Position numbers and translations under genes: made by a program. A DNA stretch of 64,000 nucleotides from an uncultured Flaviramulus sp. (lineage in GTDB: Bacteria > Bacteroidota > Bacteroidia > Flavobacteriales > Flavobacteriaceae): positions 558,001 through 622,000 of the forward strand of contig CANLXL010000002.1 of assembly GCA_947495125.1 (NCBI GenBank), given 5' to 3'. The notes under the pieces were generated by a model that searched no databases, had not been told where the DNA came from, and worked only from the letters and a program-made list of their open reading frames with translations. Positions 35,759 to 45,346 of this stretch are shown one piece after another. How positions within the stretch are numbered: the first letter of the stretch is position 1; every line of letters starts with the position of its first letter.

Positions 35759-37612
35759 TTATTTTATGATTATTTCATCAATGAAAATCCATCCGGGGTT
35801 ACCAACACCGGGATGTCCTTCAGGAATTTTTTCAATACCTTTTATACGCACTTTTATGTATCTGGTTTTTTGTTTCGTTTGCATGGTTAAGATATCGGTA
35901 AAATTAATTTTATCCTTAATTTCCCCTGAGATATTTGATAACACAGGTTTGTTAAAGAACACTCCGTCATCTGAAAAACTGGCCTCAAATTGTTTCGGAC
36001 CAAAAACCCAATTTGATGGATTGTGCAGATACCCAAGATGAATACCGGATATAGCTTGTACGTTGTTGAGGTCTATTATGAACTCCAGATCTTTGCCTTC
36101 CTGCCCAATCCATTGTCCGGAGCTATAATCCATATAACCTCGCTTTCCATCGGTTAGCACCTTAATATTTTTATATCTATTGTTAAGTTTTTTTGTAGCT
36201 TTAATAGTTTTGTCCTTCCCTAAATGATTTATAGAAGCCAGTTTCTTTGGGATATCATCTTCATGGCTATGTTTCCATGTACGATATTCATGTTTGAGAT
36301 CCTCAACGATGTCTGGATATTTTGTGGCTAAGTTTTGCATTTCAGAGACATCTTCAGCTAAATTAGATAAAAACAGCGCATCCTGTTCTAAATCTAATGC
36401 TCCTTTATGCGAAGTGTCTTTAGGGTAGCCCATAAGTTTCCAATTACCTTTTCTAACCGCCCATTGGTTACCATATTTCCAGAAAGCCCCTGTTCTTGGA
36501 GAGGTCGTTTTAGGTTTTCTAATCATTCCAGACATGTCTAACCCATCAATATGCTTTGGAAAACTTTTTATACCGCAAAGACTAGCCAAGGTTGGTAGCC
36601 AATCGATATTTACAAGAAATTTTTCATTCACCATATTTTCGGGTAAATTGTTTTTCCAGCTAATGATTGTTGGGAGCCTGATCCCACCTTCAAACAAACT
36701 GCTTTTCGCGCCGCGATAGGGTCCGGAGTCTCCGCCACCATTAAAGGCACGCATTTCCGTAGAGTATCCATTATCTGACTGATAGATAATTATGGTGTTG
36801 TCTCTTATACCCAATGCTTCCAATTTATCCATTAAAAAGCCAATACGTTCATCGATGGTTGATATAAAGGCGGCATAATCCCCTCTGGGTTTTTCAACAT
36901 CTTTATAATAATCTCTCCACTTATCAGTAGGCTGGTAAGGGTAATGGGGCATGTTAATGGCGTAAAACATAAAAAACGGATCGCTTTTATGATCTTCAAC
37001 ATATTGCAAAGCCCTGTCTGAGGCGAGATCCGGAAAATATTGTCCGTCGTAAAACACTTCTTTTCCGTTTTCATAAAGATCATGAATATTAGGGCCCGCC
37101 CAAAAAAAGTAATGAGAATAATTATCGATACAACCACGTAAATGCCCAAAGGAATAATCGAAACCTTGAGCATTAGGCGATGTTTCTTGACTCATCCCTA
37201 AGTGCCATTTTCCTATATGTCCGGTTTTATAGCCATTATCTTTGAAGAGCTCGGCGAGGGTATACTGTGCACTTGGCATACCATGGGACCCGGGAACATG
37301 AGAGGTGTTACTCGGGACCCCTGCACTTTGCGGATATTTTCCAGTTAATAAAGCAGCTCTGGATGGCGCACACACAGGTGCTGCAACGTAGGCTTGTGTA
37401 AATCTCGTGCCTTCTCTGGCCAATTGATCTATATTGGGGGTGTAAATATCTGTAGCTCCATAACTTCCTAAATCAACAGATCCTTGATCATCGGTATAAA
37501 TAACAATGACATTGGGTTTGGATGCTATTTGAGCATTGTGATGCAAACCTATCAATAAGAAGCATACAGGAACAAGTACTTTGTTTAAAAGGGAAGTGGC
37601 ATTCATCGTCAT
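35759..37612 (-). CDS. Sulfatase with C-terminal discoidin-like domain
   Basis: A 617-residue exported protein (signal peptide about 1-28). The signature CAPSRAALLTG begins at Cys81. IYTDDQG near 38 and GKWHLGMS supply the metal site and active-site residues. The sulfatase body ends near residue 460. The remaining 130 residues (about 485-617, including AISGIHLGYL and FEASFSDDG, then TRYIKVRIKG) resemble an F5/8-type or discoidin-like carbohydrate-binding domain. Translation may start at the second Met (37606). It is probably an arylsulfatase or N-acetylglucosamine-sulfatase type enzyme. Specificity cannot be read from the sequence. Confidence 0.88.
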   Translation of the reverse strand: MTMNATSLLNKVLVPVCFLLIGLHHNAQIASKPNVIVIYTDDQGSVDLGSYGATDIYTPNIDQLAREGTRFTQAYVAAPVCAPSRAALLTGKYPQSAGVPSNTSHVPGSHGMPSAQYTLAELFKDNGYKTGHIGKWHLGMSQETSPNAQGFDYSFGHLRGCIDNYSHYFFWAGPNIHDLYENGKEVFYDGQYFPDLASDRALQYVEDHKSDPFFMFYAINMPHYPYQPTDKWRDYYKDVEKPRGDYAAFISTIDERIGFLMDKLEALGIRDNTIIIYQSDNGYSTEMRAFNGGGDSGPYRGAKSSLFEGGIRLPTIISWKNNLPENMVNEKFLVNIDWLPTLASLCGIKSFPKHIDGLDMSGMIRKPKTTSPRTGAFWKYGNQWAVRKGNWKLMGYPKDTSHKGALDLEQDALFLSNLAEDVSEMQNLATKYPDIVEDLKHEYRTWKHSHEDDIPKKLASINHLGKDKTIKATKKLNNRYKNIKVLTDGKRGYMDYSSGQWIGQEGKDLEFIIDLNNVQAISGIHLGYLHNPSNWVFGPKQFEASFSDDGVFFNKPVLSNISGEIKDKINFTDILTMQTKQKTRYIKVRIKGIEKIPEGHPGVGNPGWIFIDEIIIK

Positions 37613-37767
37613 GGCTTAGATATAAACTTATGAAAGTTAAAAATAATATAAATTAATGAGTTTTTTTTTAGACTAATAACGTATTCTGCCTTACGGAGAA
37701 CATTTTAAATTCATCTTAGATTTAAAAGCACGATTATAAAACCGCTAAGTGAGCGGAATACTTATAT

Positions 37768-37808
37768 AAAAAAAACGTCCAATGTAATTTTAACAATGGA
37801 CGTTTTTC
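37768..37808 (-). terminator. Terminator of purL
   Basis: AACGTCCA and TGGACGTT form a stem around a loop of about 15 bases, with runs of A on the left and T on the right, so it is bidirectional in form. It lies 17 bases beyond the purL stop; for that minus-strand gene the A run on the left serves as the U tract. Confidence 0.78.
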
Positions 37809-37824
37809 ATATGGGATTAAAACT

Positions 37825-40800
37825 TTATTTCTGCCTTTTTTCGATCCACGCTTTTGCATTGACAAAGGCTTCCAGCCATGGAGATACTTCATCTTGACGT
37901 CCTTCCGGATAGTGAGCCCAGTTCCATTGGAAAGTAGAACGTTCTATATGGGGCATGGTTACTAAGTGTCTTCCGGTTTTATCGCACATCATGGCGGTGT
38001 TAAAATCTGAGCCATTTGGGTTGGAAGGATATCCCTCATAACCGTACTTAGCAACAATACGATACTTGTCTTCAGAATATGGTAAACTATATTTTCCTTC
38101 ACCATGAGAAATCCAAACTCCTAAAGTACTTCCGGCTAAAGAGGATAGCATCACAGAGTTGTTATTTTGAATGTTTACAGAAGTAAACGCACTTTCATGT
38201 TTCCCGGAATCATTATACGTAAGTTTTCCATGTATGTCATGATCCGGATTCACCAAATCTAATTCCATCCATAATTGAGCCCCGTTGCAAATGCCAACAG
38301 ATAGAGTGTCTTCTCTGGCAAAAAAGTCTTTAATGACTTTATTGGCCTTCTCATTATATTTTATGGCACCTGCCCAACCTTTTGCAGAGCCTAACACATC
38401 AGAGTTAGAAAAACCACCAACGGCTCCTAAAAACTGAATATCTTCGAGGGTTTCACGACCCGATATTAAGTCGGTCATATGTACATCTTTCACATCAAAA
38501 CCAGCTAAATACATGGCGTTTGCCATTTCGCGTTCTGAGTTACTGCCTTTTTCTCGCAGAATAGCTGCTTTAGGTCTATTGCCTCCGGTTTCAGGTAATT
38601 TACCAGTAAAATGTTCTGGAAACTTATATTGTAAAGGTTGATTTTTATAATTGTTAAATCTGTCTTCTGCTAAATTATTCGCTGTTTGCTTTTGGTCTAA
38701 TAAGAATGATGTTTTGTACCAAACATCTCTTAAGCGTGAAACGGTCATTGTGAATACTTCAGCTTGATTAATCACACTTAAGTTGTCACTTTCAGTAACT
38801 TTCCCAATATTAACGAAATCAATATTCGCATCGGATAAAGTATTTTCAATGGATGCATCTTTCGCCTGAATTACAATTCCAGCATTTTCAGCAAATAATA
38901 TTTTAAGAGTATCCTTTTCGTTTAAATCCGATAGGTCTAATTCAGCGCCAACATTATTATCTGCAAAACATAATTCTAAAAGTGTAGTAATTAATCCACC
39001 AGAAGCCACATCATGACCAGCAACAATTTTTTCGTTTCTAATTAAACCTTGAATGGTATTAAATACATTCTTAACATAGCCAGCATCTTTTACATTAGGT
39101 GTATCGTTTCCAACTTTATTTAAAATCTGAGCAAAAGAACTTCCTCCTAATTTAAACTTATCTTGAGATACATTGATATAATAGATATTGCCCGCATTCT
39201 TATTAAAAACAGGTTCAACCACTCTAGATATATCATTACAATTAGCCGCTGCTGAAATGATAACAGTTCCCGGAGAAATAACATCTTCGTTAGGATATTT
39301 CTGTTTCATAGACAGCGAATCCTTCCCGGTTGGAACATTAATACCTAAATCAATTGAAAATTCTGAAATGGCTTTTACGGCTTCATATAAGCGCGCGTCT
39401 TCACCTTCATTTTTGCAAGGCCACATCCAGTTTGCGGATAATGATACGCTTTTTAAACCATCTTTTAAAGGGGCCCAAATAATATTCGTTAATGCTTCAG
39501 TGATTGAGTTTCTGCTCCCTGCAACCGGATTTATTAAACCTGAAATAGGGGAGTGCCCAATGGAGGTAGCAATACCCTCTTTGCCTTTATAATCTAAAGC
39601 CATAACCCCCACATTATTTAGTGGCAATTGTAACGGGCCTGCACATTGCTGTTTCGCTACTTTACCACCAACGCAGCGGTCAACCTTATTCGTTAACCAA
39701 TCTTTACAGGCTACAGCTTCTAGCTGTAAAACGTGTTCTAAATACTCTTGAAAACTGTTTGCATCATAAGAAACTTCACTATAGTGTCGCTTCACCATAT
39801 GGTCAGTCATAATGGTTTTGGGTGAACTTCCAAACATATCATTCATTCCTAAATCCATAGGTTTATCTCCTTTGGTTTTAGATTCGAATGTAAAACGATC
39901 ATTACCGGTAACATCACCAACGGTATACATTGGCGAACGTTCACGATCGGCAATCCTATTTAAGGTGTCGATGTGTTCCTCTCCAATAACCAAGCCCATA
40001 CGTTCCTGGGATTCGTTACCAATAATTTCTTTGGCAGAAAGGGTAGGGTCTCCAACCGGTAAAGCATCCAAATCAATTTTTCCTCCGGTATCTTCAACCA
40101 ATTCAGACAGACAGTTGAGGTGTCCACCGGCTCCATGATCGTGAATAGACACGATAAAATTCTCATCGCTTTCAACCATGCCTCGAACAGCATTAGCCGC
40201 ACGTTTTTGCATTTCGGGATTGGAACGTTGTACCGCATTTAATTCAATACCTGAGGCAAATTCTCCAGTATCGGCGGAAGATACGGCTGCACCTCCCATA
40301 CCAATACGGTAGTTTTCGCCACCGAGTATTACAATTTTATCACCAGTTTTTGGTGTGTCCTTTAGCGCCTGATCTGCCTTGCCGTAACCAATACCTCCAG
40401 CTTGCATAATCACTTTATCGAAACCTAACTTTCGGGCTTCTTCTTCGTGCTCGAAGGTTAATACAGAACCACAAATAAGCGGTTGACCAAACTTGTTTCC
40501 AAAGTCCGAAGCCCCGTTAGATGCTTTGATCAAAATATCCATTGGAGTTTGGTATAACCATTTTCGTTCTTCCACGCCGTTTTCCCATAATCTGTTTTCT
40601 TCTAAGCGCGAATAAGACGTCATATACACCGCAGTTCCCGCAAGTGGTAATGAACCTTTTCCTCCGGCAAGTCTATCTCTAATCTCGCCTCCGGATCCTG
40701 TTGCGGCACCATTAAAAGGCTCCACTGTTGTTGGGAAGTTATGTGTTTCCGCTTTCAATGAAATGACAGATTCGAAATCTTCAGTCGTATAATAATCCGG

Positions 40801-41487
40801 AATGTCTGCACGTTTTGGAGCAAACTGCTCCACTTTCGGGCCTTTTATAAAGGCCACATTATCTTTATATGCCGAAACAATATCGTTAGGATGTTGTTTT
40901 GAAGTTTCTTTAATAAGTTTAAAAAGTGAGGTCGGTTTTTCTTCACCATCAATAACAAAAGTGCCGTTAAAAATCTTATGACGGCAATGTTCAGAATTCA
41001 CCTGAGAAAACCCAAAAACTTCCGAATCGGTTAATGGACGACCAATCCTTTTCGAAACTCCGTCAAGGTATTCAATTTCTTCGTCACTCAATGCTAAACC
41101 TTCTTGTTGGTTGTATGCCGAAATGTCTTCAATATTTAATATAGGCTCGGGATGAATGTCTATAGTAAATATGTCTTGATTTAAGCCATTGAATTTTTCA
41201 GAAATCATAGGATCGAAATCTTTGGAGTTTTCAGTTGAAGCTCTAAATTTTTCAATTCTAATAATACCTTCAACGCCCATATTTTGAGTAATTTCTACAG
41301 CATTGGTACTCCATGGCGTAATCATGGCAGCTCGTGGACCAATAAAAAAAGCGTCTAGAGACGCCGCGTTTATTTTAGGTTGATTGCCAAAAAGCCAGTT
41401 AAGCTTAGAGATGGTTTCGGTAGATAATTCTTTTGTGGCTTGAACAGCAAACACTTTACTGTTTTGGTTTCCGAAGAAATGAATCAT
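37825..41487 (-). CDS. purL: Phosphoribosylformylglycinamidine synthase
   Basis: A 1220-residue enzyme when started at the ATG at 41485-41487 (MIHFFGNQNSK); the frame extends 12 residues further upstream but those are unlike the family. It is the large single-chain form, with an N-terminal PurS-like part, two FGAM synthase halves (with GPLQLPLNNVGVMALDYKG) and a C-terminal glutaminase with the nucleophile in SVGICNGAQLWMEL and the His of WISHGEGKYSLP. It converts FGAR, glutamine and ATP to FGAM in purine synthesis. It stands alone. Confidence 0.95.
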   Translation of the reverse strand: MIHFFGNQNSKVFAVQATKELSTETISKLNWLFGNQPKINAASLDAFFIGPRAAMITPWSTNAVEITQNMGVEGIIRIEKFRASTENSKDFDPMISEKFNGLNQDIFTIDIHPEPILNIEDISAYNQQEGLALSDEEIEYLDGVSKRIGRPLTDSEVFGFSQVNSEHCRHKIFNGTFVIDGEEKPTSLFKLIKETSKQHPNDIVSAYKDNVAFIKGPKVEQFAPKRADIPDYYTTEDFESVISLKAETHNFPTTVEPFNGAATGSGGEIRDRLAGGKGSLPLAGTAVYMTSYSRLEENRLWENGVEERKWLYQTPMDILIKASNGASDFGNKFGQPLICGSVLTFEHEEEARKLGFDKVIMQAGGIGYGKADQALKDTPKTGDKIVILGGENYRIGMGGAAVSSADTGEFASGIELNAVQRSNPEMQKRAANAVRGMVESDENFIVSIHDHGAGGHLNCLSELVEDTGGKIDLDALPVGDPTLSAKEIIGNESQERMGLVIGEEHIDTLNRIADRERSPMYTVGDVTGNDRFTFESKTKGDKPMDLGMNDMFGSSPKTIMTDHMVKRHYSEVSYDANSFQEYLEHVLQLEAVACKDWLTNKVDRCVGGKVAKQQCAGPLQLPLNNVGVMALDYKGKEGIATSIGHSPISGLINPVAGSRNSITEALTNIIWAPLKDGLKSVSLSANWMWPCKNEGEDARLYEAVKAISEFSIDLGINVPTGKDSLSMKQKYPNEDVISPGTVIISAAANCNDISRVVEPVFNKNAGNIYYINVSQDKFKLGGSSFAQILNKVGNDTPNVKDAGYVKNVFNTIQGLIRNEKIVAGHDVASGGLITTLLELCFADNNVGAELDLSDLNEKDTLKILFAENAGIVIQAKDASIENTLSDANIDFVNIGKVTESDNLSVINQAEVFTMTVSRLRDVWYKTSFLLDQKQTANNLAEDRFNNYKNQPLQYKFPEHFTGKLPETGGNRPKAAILREKGSNSEREMANAMYLAGFDVKDVHMTDLISGRETLEDIQFLGAVGGFSNSDVLGSAKGWAGAIKYNEKANKVIKDFFAREDTLSVGICNGAQLWMELDLVNPDHDIHGKLTYNDSGKHESAFTSVNIQNNNSVMLSSLAGSTLGVWISHGEGKYSLPYSEDKYRIVAKYGYEGYPSNPNGSDFNTAMMCDKTGRHLVTMPHIERSTFQWNWAHYPEGRQDEVSPWLEAFVNAKAWIEKRQK

Positions 41488-41520
41488 TATATGTTGGTTT
41501 GTATTGTGTTTAACAAAGTG

Positions 41521-41528
41521 CAAATTTA
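41521..41528 (-). promoter_or_regulatory. Likely -7 promoter element of purL
   Basis: On the minus strand TAAATTTG fits TAnnTTTG perfectly and is 33 bases before the purL start codon, which would give a leader of about 25 bases. No convincing -33 element was seen. Confidence 0.45.
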
Positions 41529-41612
41529 CTTCTTTTTAGCGGAACTTCTTCTAAATAACCGGTGTAAAATCGATAGTTATTCACGAGTTTTAAACAAGCG
41601 GTTTTATGATGC

Positions 41613-41695
41613 GGGCGTTACCCAGAGGGTCGGGCTTTCACTACTCGCTTCCTCCTTCGTCGGCGAGCTCAAACAAGCCGTTCAATCCCTAACGC
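41613..41695. repeat. Structured intergenic element closed by GCGTTA/TAACGC
   Basis: An island of higher GC content in an AT-rich gap. It is closed by GCGTTA (41615-41620) and its complement TAACGC (41690-41695). An inner stem pairs CTCGC (41644-41648) with GCGAG (41663-41667). Read on the minus strand it begins GCGTTAGGGATTGAACGGC and ends in a GGGTAACGCCC-like end. I recall similar intergenic elements in other flavobacterial genomes, but I could not run a search. A plus-strand ORF here (41440-41778) runs through the element and is not gene-like. Confidence 0.55.
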
Positions 41696-41755
41696 AAATG
41701 TCTGCTATGATGGTTTTTAAGTCTGATGTGGGTTTAGTAATAGCGAACGATAAGA

Positions 41756-42616
41756 CTAAAAATATGTGTTTAGTATAGACATCACCGCACCATGATAAGA
41801 GTTTCCAAATAAATTCAAATGCACTAAAAGGTAATAGAGTTGGTAAATTTCCATGCGAGCCTGGGTATGCGCGTCGGAGCTTATATGAGCGTTATAACCT
41901 TCATAGAATGTATGGCTAAAACCACCAAATAATTTGGTCATGGCAATATCGACCTCATGATGCCCAAAATAGACCGCCGGGTCGATTAAATATGGGATAT
42001 CGTCTTTGGAGATTAAATAATTCCCGCTCCAAAGGTCACCGTGTAATAATGAAGGTTTCACGTTTGCCATTAGAGGCTGCAAATTGTTTTTAATTTGTTC
42101 TACAGAAGGCATTTCATTATTCGCAAGTAAATGGTTTTTACCCGCTAGTCTTAATTGAGGCAATAAGCGTTCTTGAGTATAAAATTCTAACCAGCTTTTT
42201 TGCTGTTCGTTTTGTTGTACTAAGCTACCAATAAAACTGTCTTGGTCTAAGCCAAAATACTCCGAAGTATGGCTGTGCAATTGTGCCAATTGATGCCCCA
42301 AAGATTCAAAATTTTTTGTAGATGGAGATTTACTTTCAATATGTTCCAAAATTAAAAAAGCAAAACCTTTATAGGTATTGCAAGCTATGATTTTCGGAGT
42401 TTTTATGGTGTTGGTTTTTGCGATCAACTGCAAACCATATGCTTCGGCTTGAAACATTTTTAAAGCCTCGGGAGATGTATTTGTTTTTATGAAAAAGGAA
42501 TTATTTGTTGTGTCAATCCTATAAGCCTTAGAAATATCACCACCTTGAACGGGTGAAATTAGTGTAATGGGGTGGTTTAGGATGTCTGATATATAGTTTT
42601 TAAAATCGGTTGTCAT
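41756..42616 (-). CDS. Fructosamine kinase family protein
   Basis: A 286-residue protein of the aminoglycoside phosphotransferase fold. The catalytic motif HGDLWSGNYL (about 195-204) and the metal site IDPAVYFGHHEVDIAM (about 210-226) match the FN3K/YniA family. These enzymes phosphorylate fructosamine or ribulosamine residues on proteins so that the sugar is lost. It is cytoplasmic. It is transcribed alone and has the structured element just beyond its stop. Confidence 0.87.
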   Translation of the reverse strand: MTTDFKNYISDILNHPITLISPVQGGDISKAYRIDTTNNSFFIKTNTSPEALKMFQAEAYGLQLIAKTNTIKTPKIIACNTYKGFAFLILEHIESKSPSTKNFESLGHQLAQLHSHTSEYFGLDQDSFIGSLVQQNEQQKSWLEFYTQERLLPQLRLAGKNHLLANNEMPSVEQIKNNLQPLMANVKPSLLHGDLWSGNYLISKDDIPYLIDPAVYFGHHEVDIAMTKLFGGFSHTFYEGYNAHISSDAHTQARMEIYQLYYLLVHLNLFGNSYHGAVMSILNTYF

Positions 42617-42653
42617 GATTTAAAAATAGGATATCATAACTTAAATTCAAATG

Positions 42654-43193
42654 TTAATGCTTTCTTTTATAATGACTTTGAACGATTTGATCTAAAAACA
42701 CCTCCGTTTTAACATGATCGAATACTAACGATTTTGGGAGTATATCAAACAAAGGAACACCTTCTCCCAATACGATGGGAATCGTGGTTAACCTGAGTTC
42801 GTCAATTAAATCGTTTTTGAGGAAACTTTGAACTATTTTTCCGCCGTCAATATACAGGTTGTGAAATCCTTTGTTATGGATGGTTTTTAAAACCTCCTTT
42901 ATGTCTCCACTAAGCAAGGTTACTTTATTTTCAAGAGTTTTCGGAATTTCTTTTAACGAATGGCTTAGAACAAAAACATGTTTTTCATATGGCCATTCTA
43001 TATCAAAACCAAGAACGGTTTTAAAAGAATTTTTTCCCATGACAATAGCATCGATGTCATTCATAAGGGCATAATAACCCATATCGTGCTGATCCGGATT
43101 CGGAATCATATCCAACCAATCCAATTCGCCATGTTTTCCGGCGATGTAATTATCAATACTTTTACCTAGAAATACGATGTTTTTATGTGCCAT
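42654..43193 (-). CDS. Dihydrofolate reductase-like (RibD C-terminal) family protein
   Basis: A 179-residue protein with the RibD/DHFR fold pattern: VFLGKSIDNYIAGKHGELDWL at the start, IVMGKNSFKTVLGF near residue 53 and LYIDGGKIVQSFL near 115. Members are NADPH-dependent reductases related to riboflavin or folate metabolism, but this small group has no defined substrate. It is not the essential FolA enzyme by sequence. No neighbour in the same pathway is visible. Confidence 0.8.
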   Translation of the reverse strand: MAHKNIVFLGKSIDNYIAGKHGELDWLDMIPNPDQHDMGYYALMNDIDAIVMGKNSFKTVLGFDIEWPYEKHVFVLSHSLKEIPKTLENKVTLLSGDIKEVLKTIHNKGFHNLYIDGGKIVQSFLKNDLIDELRLTTIPIVLGEGVPLFDILPKSLVFDHVKTEVFLDQIVQSHYKRKH

Positions 43194-43340
43194 AATTCAA
43201 AATGTGCTAATTCAAAACAAAAATGTAAAATTACGTGATTCTGGAATACCTTGAGAATGACAATGAAAAATAATAAAGATAGGGCTGAGAGATGCTCATC
43301 CGACACTTTGGAGTTCCCAGAATGGCATTACCTTTTATTT

Positions 43341-44555
43341 TTAGGCGTTTTTCTCTAACAAAGCCATGTAAAACCCATCATAACCCGAGGTGTGTGCCAG
43401 GACTTTTTTATCTTTAACTAGAGTGAAATCTGCTCCGGCTTCAGAATTTAAAAAGGTTTCCACTTGATTTTGATTTTCGGAAGGTAAAACAGAGCATGTC
43501 GCATATACTAATTTGCCTTCTGGTTTTACCATTTTAGAGTATTGTTGCAATACGTCTTGTTGGGTTTCTCGAATACGATCTAAAAATTCAGGTTCCAATT
43601 TCCATTTGGCATCTGGGTTTCTACGCAGTACCCCCAAACCGGAACAAGGAGCATCAATCAGCACCCGATCGGCTTTATTATGCAGCTTTTTTATGGGTTT
43701 GGTGGAGTCGATCACTTTTAACTCGACATTGTGTACGCCATTACGTCGTGCTCTGATTTTTAATTTTTTAAGTTTACTTTCATAGATGTCCATGGCAATA
43801 ATTTGCCCTTTGTTTTCCATTAAAGACGCAATATGAAGAGTTTTACCTCCTGCACCGGCACAAGTGTCCACCACTTTCATACCAGGTTTTACATCCAGAA
43901 AATCTGCTACCAACTGTGATGATGCGTCCTGAACTTCAAAAAAGCCTTTTTTAAAAGCCTCAGTAACAAAAACATTAGTCCGTTCTTTCAGTTTAAGCGC
44001 AAATGGGTGGTCTTTAATGAATTCGGTATCAATATCTAAATCAAATAATTCTGCTTGAAGCTTTTCTTTTGTTGTTTTGAGGGTGTTGACTCTTAAAATA
44101 ACATCGGCTTGTTCATTTTGCATCGCTATCTCTTTGGTCCATTGGCGCTCACCTAGCTCCTCCAAACCGACATTATCCATCCAATCGGGGATGGACTCTC
44201 TAAATTTTCTAATTTTAGATAGCTCATCAAAACGCCCTTTTATTTTTCGTGTTGGCGTGCTTTCAAAATATTTCCAATCTGGTAATTTTATGCCTTTTAA
44301 AGTGGCCCATACAGCAAACATACGCCACAGGTTGTCTCTGTCAAAAGGCTCTTTTACTTCAGAAATTTCAGCATATAAACGTTTCCAACGCACCATATCG
44401 TAAGTAGTTTCCGCAACAAATCCTCTGTCCCGAGATCCCCATCGTTTATCGCGTTTTAAAAGTTGTTGAATGACCTTATCGGCATATTTATCCTCGTTGA
44501 AAATTTGAGTCAATCCATCAATAACGGCAAAGCATAAGTTTCTATGTAATCGCAT
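43341..44555 (-). CDS. RsmB/NOP-family RNA cytosine methyltransferase
   Basis: A 404-residue SAM-dependent m5C methyltransferase when started at the ATG at 44553-44555 (MRLHRNLCFAVID, the family's usual beginning); seven more residues are possible upstream. The SAM motif VVDTCAGAGGKTLHIA, DAPCSGLGVLRRNPDAKW and the catalytic YATCSVLPSENQNQV are all present. An N-terminal NusB-like region is reduced. It probably methylates rRNA or tRNA. It is divergent from the ECF sigma gene. Confidence 0.9.
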   Translation of the reverse strand: MRLHRNLCFAVIDGLTQIFNEDKYADKVIQQLLKRDKRWGSRDRGFVAETTYDMVRWKRLYAEISEVKEPFDRDNLWRMFAVWATLKGIKLPDWKYFESTPTRKIKGRFDELSKIRKFRESIPDWMDNVGLEELGERQWTKEIAMQNEQADVILRVNTLKTTKEKLQAELFDLDIDTEFIKDHPFALKLKERTNVFVTEAFKKGFFEVQDASSQLVADFLDVKPGMKVVDTCAGAGGKTLHIASLMENKGQIIAMDIYESKLKKLKIRARRNGVHNVELKVIDSTKPIKKLHNKADRVLIDAPCSGLGVLRRNPDAKWKLEPEFLDRIRETQQDVLQQYSKMVKPEGKLVYATCSVLPSENQNQVETFLNSEAGADFTLVKDKKVLAHTSGYDGFYMALLEKNA

Positions 44556-44676
44556 CTTGTATAAATAAGGCTGCAAAGTTACATTTTAAATATGTATTAT
44601 TTGTTTAACCGTTGATAAGTTAATTGGTTGCAGTGTTTAATTTTATATAAATTTGAAAAACTTCAAGAACATTGCG

Positions 44677-44704
44677 CAAGTTTTTGTTTTTTTGAGCATC
44701 TAAA
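44677..44704 (+). promoter_or_regulatory. ECF promoter P1, upstream of the sigma gene
   Basis: CAAGTTTTT (44677-44685) and CATCTAAA (44697-44704), 20 bases start to start. The same pair with the same spacing occurs at 45310, 46236 and 48141. The sigma start codon is 25 bases beyond the -10 box. This suggests that the sigma factor drives its own gene. Confidence 0.75.
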
Positions 44705-44728
44705 CTTGTACAAGTTTAATTTATTTTT

Positions 44729-45307
44729 TTGACTGAAAGCGAATTTATAGAAGGATTGAAGAACCATAACGCCAATGCGTATGGGAAATTACTGGACAAT
44801 TTTCAACAAAAAGTTTTCGCTACCTGTATTTCTTTTATTCCTAATCAGGAAGATGCAGAAGATGTGGCTCAGGAAGTTTTTATTGAGGTTTTTAATTCTA
44901 TTAAAAAGTTTAAAGGGAATTCTAAGCTGTCTACCTGGATTTATAGAATTGCAACTAATAAATGTTTAGAATTTATTAGAAAGAAAAATACGAAAAAACG
45001 ATTTGCTTTTTTACAATCTATTATGCACAGTGAAATCTCAATAGATAAAACCAGTTATTTTACCGAAATGAATCATCCGGGGATTATTCTGGAAAACAAA
45101 GAAAAAAACGAAACCTTGTTTTATGCTATTAATCAGCTGCCCGAAGCACAAAGAATAGTATTTACATTGCACAAGGTAGATGGTAAAAGTTATCAGGAGA
45201 TAAGCGATATTATTGAAAAAAGCATATCCTCTGTCGAATCCTTAATGTTTCGAGCAAAAAAGAACCTACAGAAATTATTAGAAATTTTTTATAGAAATGC
45301 TAAATAA
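44729..45307 (+). CDS. ECF-type RNA polymerase sigma factor
   Basis: A 192-residue sigma-70 ECF protein. Region 2 has QEDAEDVAQEVFIEVFNSIKKFKG, then STWIYRIATNKCLEFIRKK. Region 4 has LPEAQRIVFTLHKVDGKSYQEISDIIEKSISSVESLMFRAKKNL. The start is a TTG (44729-44731); no in-frame ATG lies near, and homologues begin with a similar TESEF-like sequence. It is followed by a one-helix membrane protein and a Spy/CnrX-like sensor. Four promoters in this region share one motif, so it likely controls the whole block and itself. Confidence 0.9.
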   Translation: MTESEFIEGLKNHNANAYGKLLDNFQQKVFATCISFIPNQEDAEDVAQEVFIEVFNSIKKFKGNSKLSTWIYRIATNKCLEFIRKKNTKKRFAFLQSIMHSEISIDKTSYFTEMNHPGIILENKEKNETLFYAINQLPEAQRIVFTLHKVDGKSYQEISDIIEKSISSVESLMFRAKKNLQKLLEIFYRNAK

Positions 45308-45309
45308 CG

Positions 45310-45337
45310 CAAGTTTTTCAAAAATATTGCATCTAAA
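45310..45337 (+). promoter_or_regulatory. ECF promoter P2, upstream of the anti-sigma-like gene
   Basis: CAAGTTTTT (45310-45318) and CATCTAAA (45330-45337), 20 bases start to start, beginning three bases after the sigma stop. The ATG of the next gene follows nine bases beyond the -10 box, so the leader is very short. Confidence 0.75.
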
Positions 45338-45346
45338 TTAAAAGAG

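Noticed and set aside
41440-41778. A 112-codon plus-strand ORF between purL and the fructosamine kinase gene
   Set aside because: It overlaps both neighbours and passes through the structured element at 41613-41695; its translation looks like no protein family.
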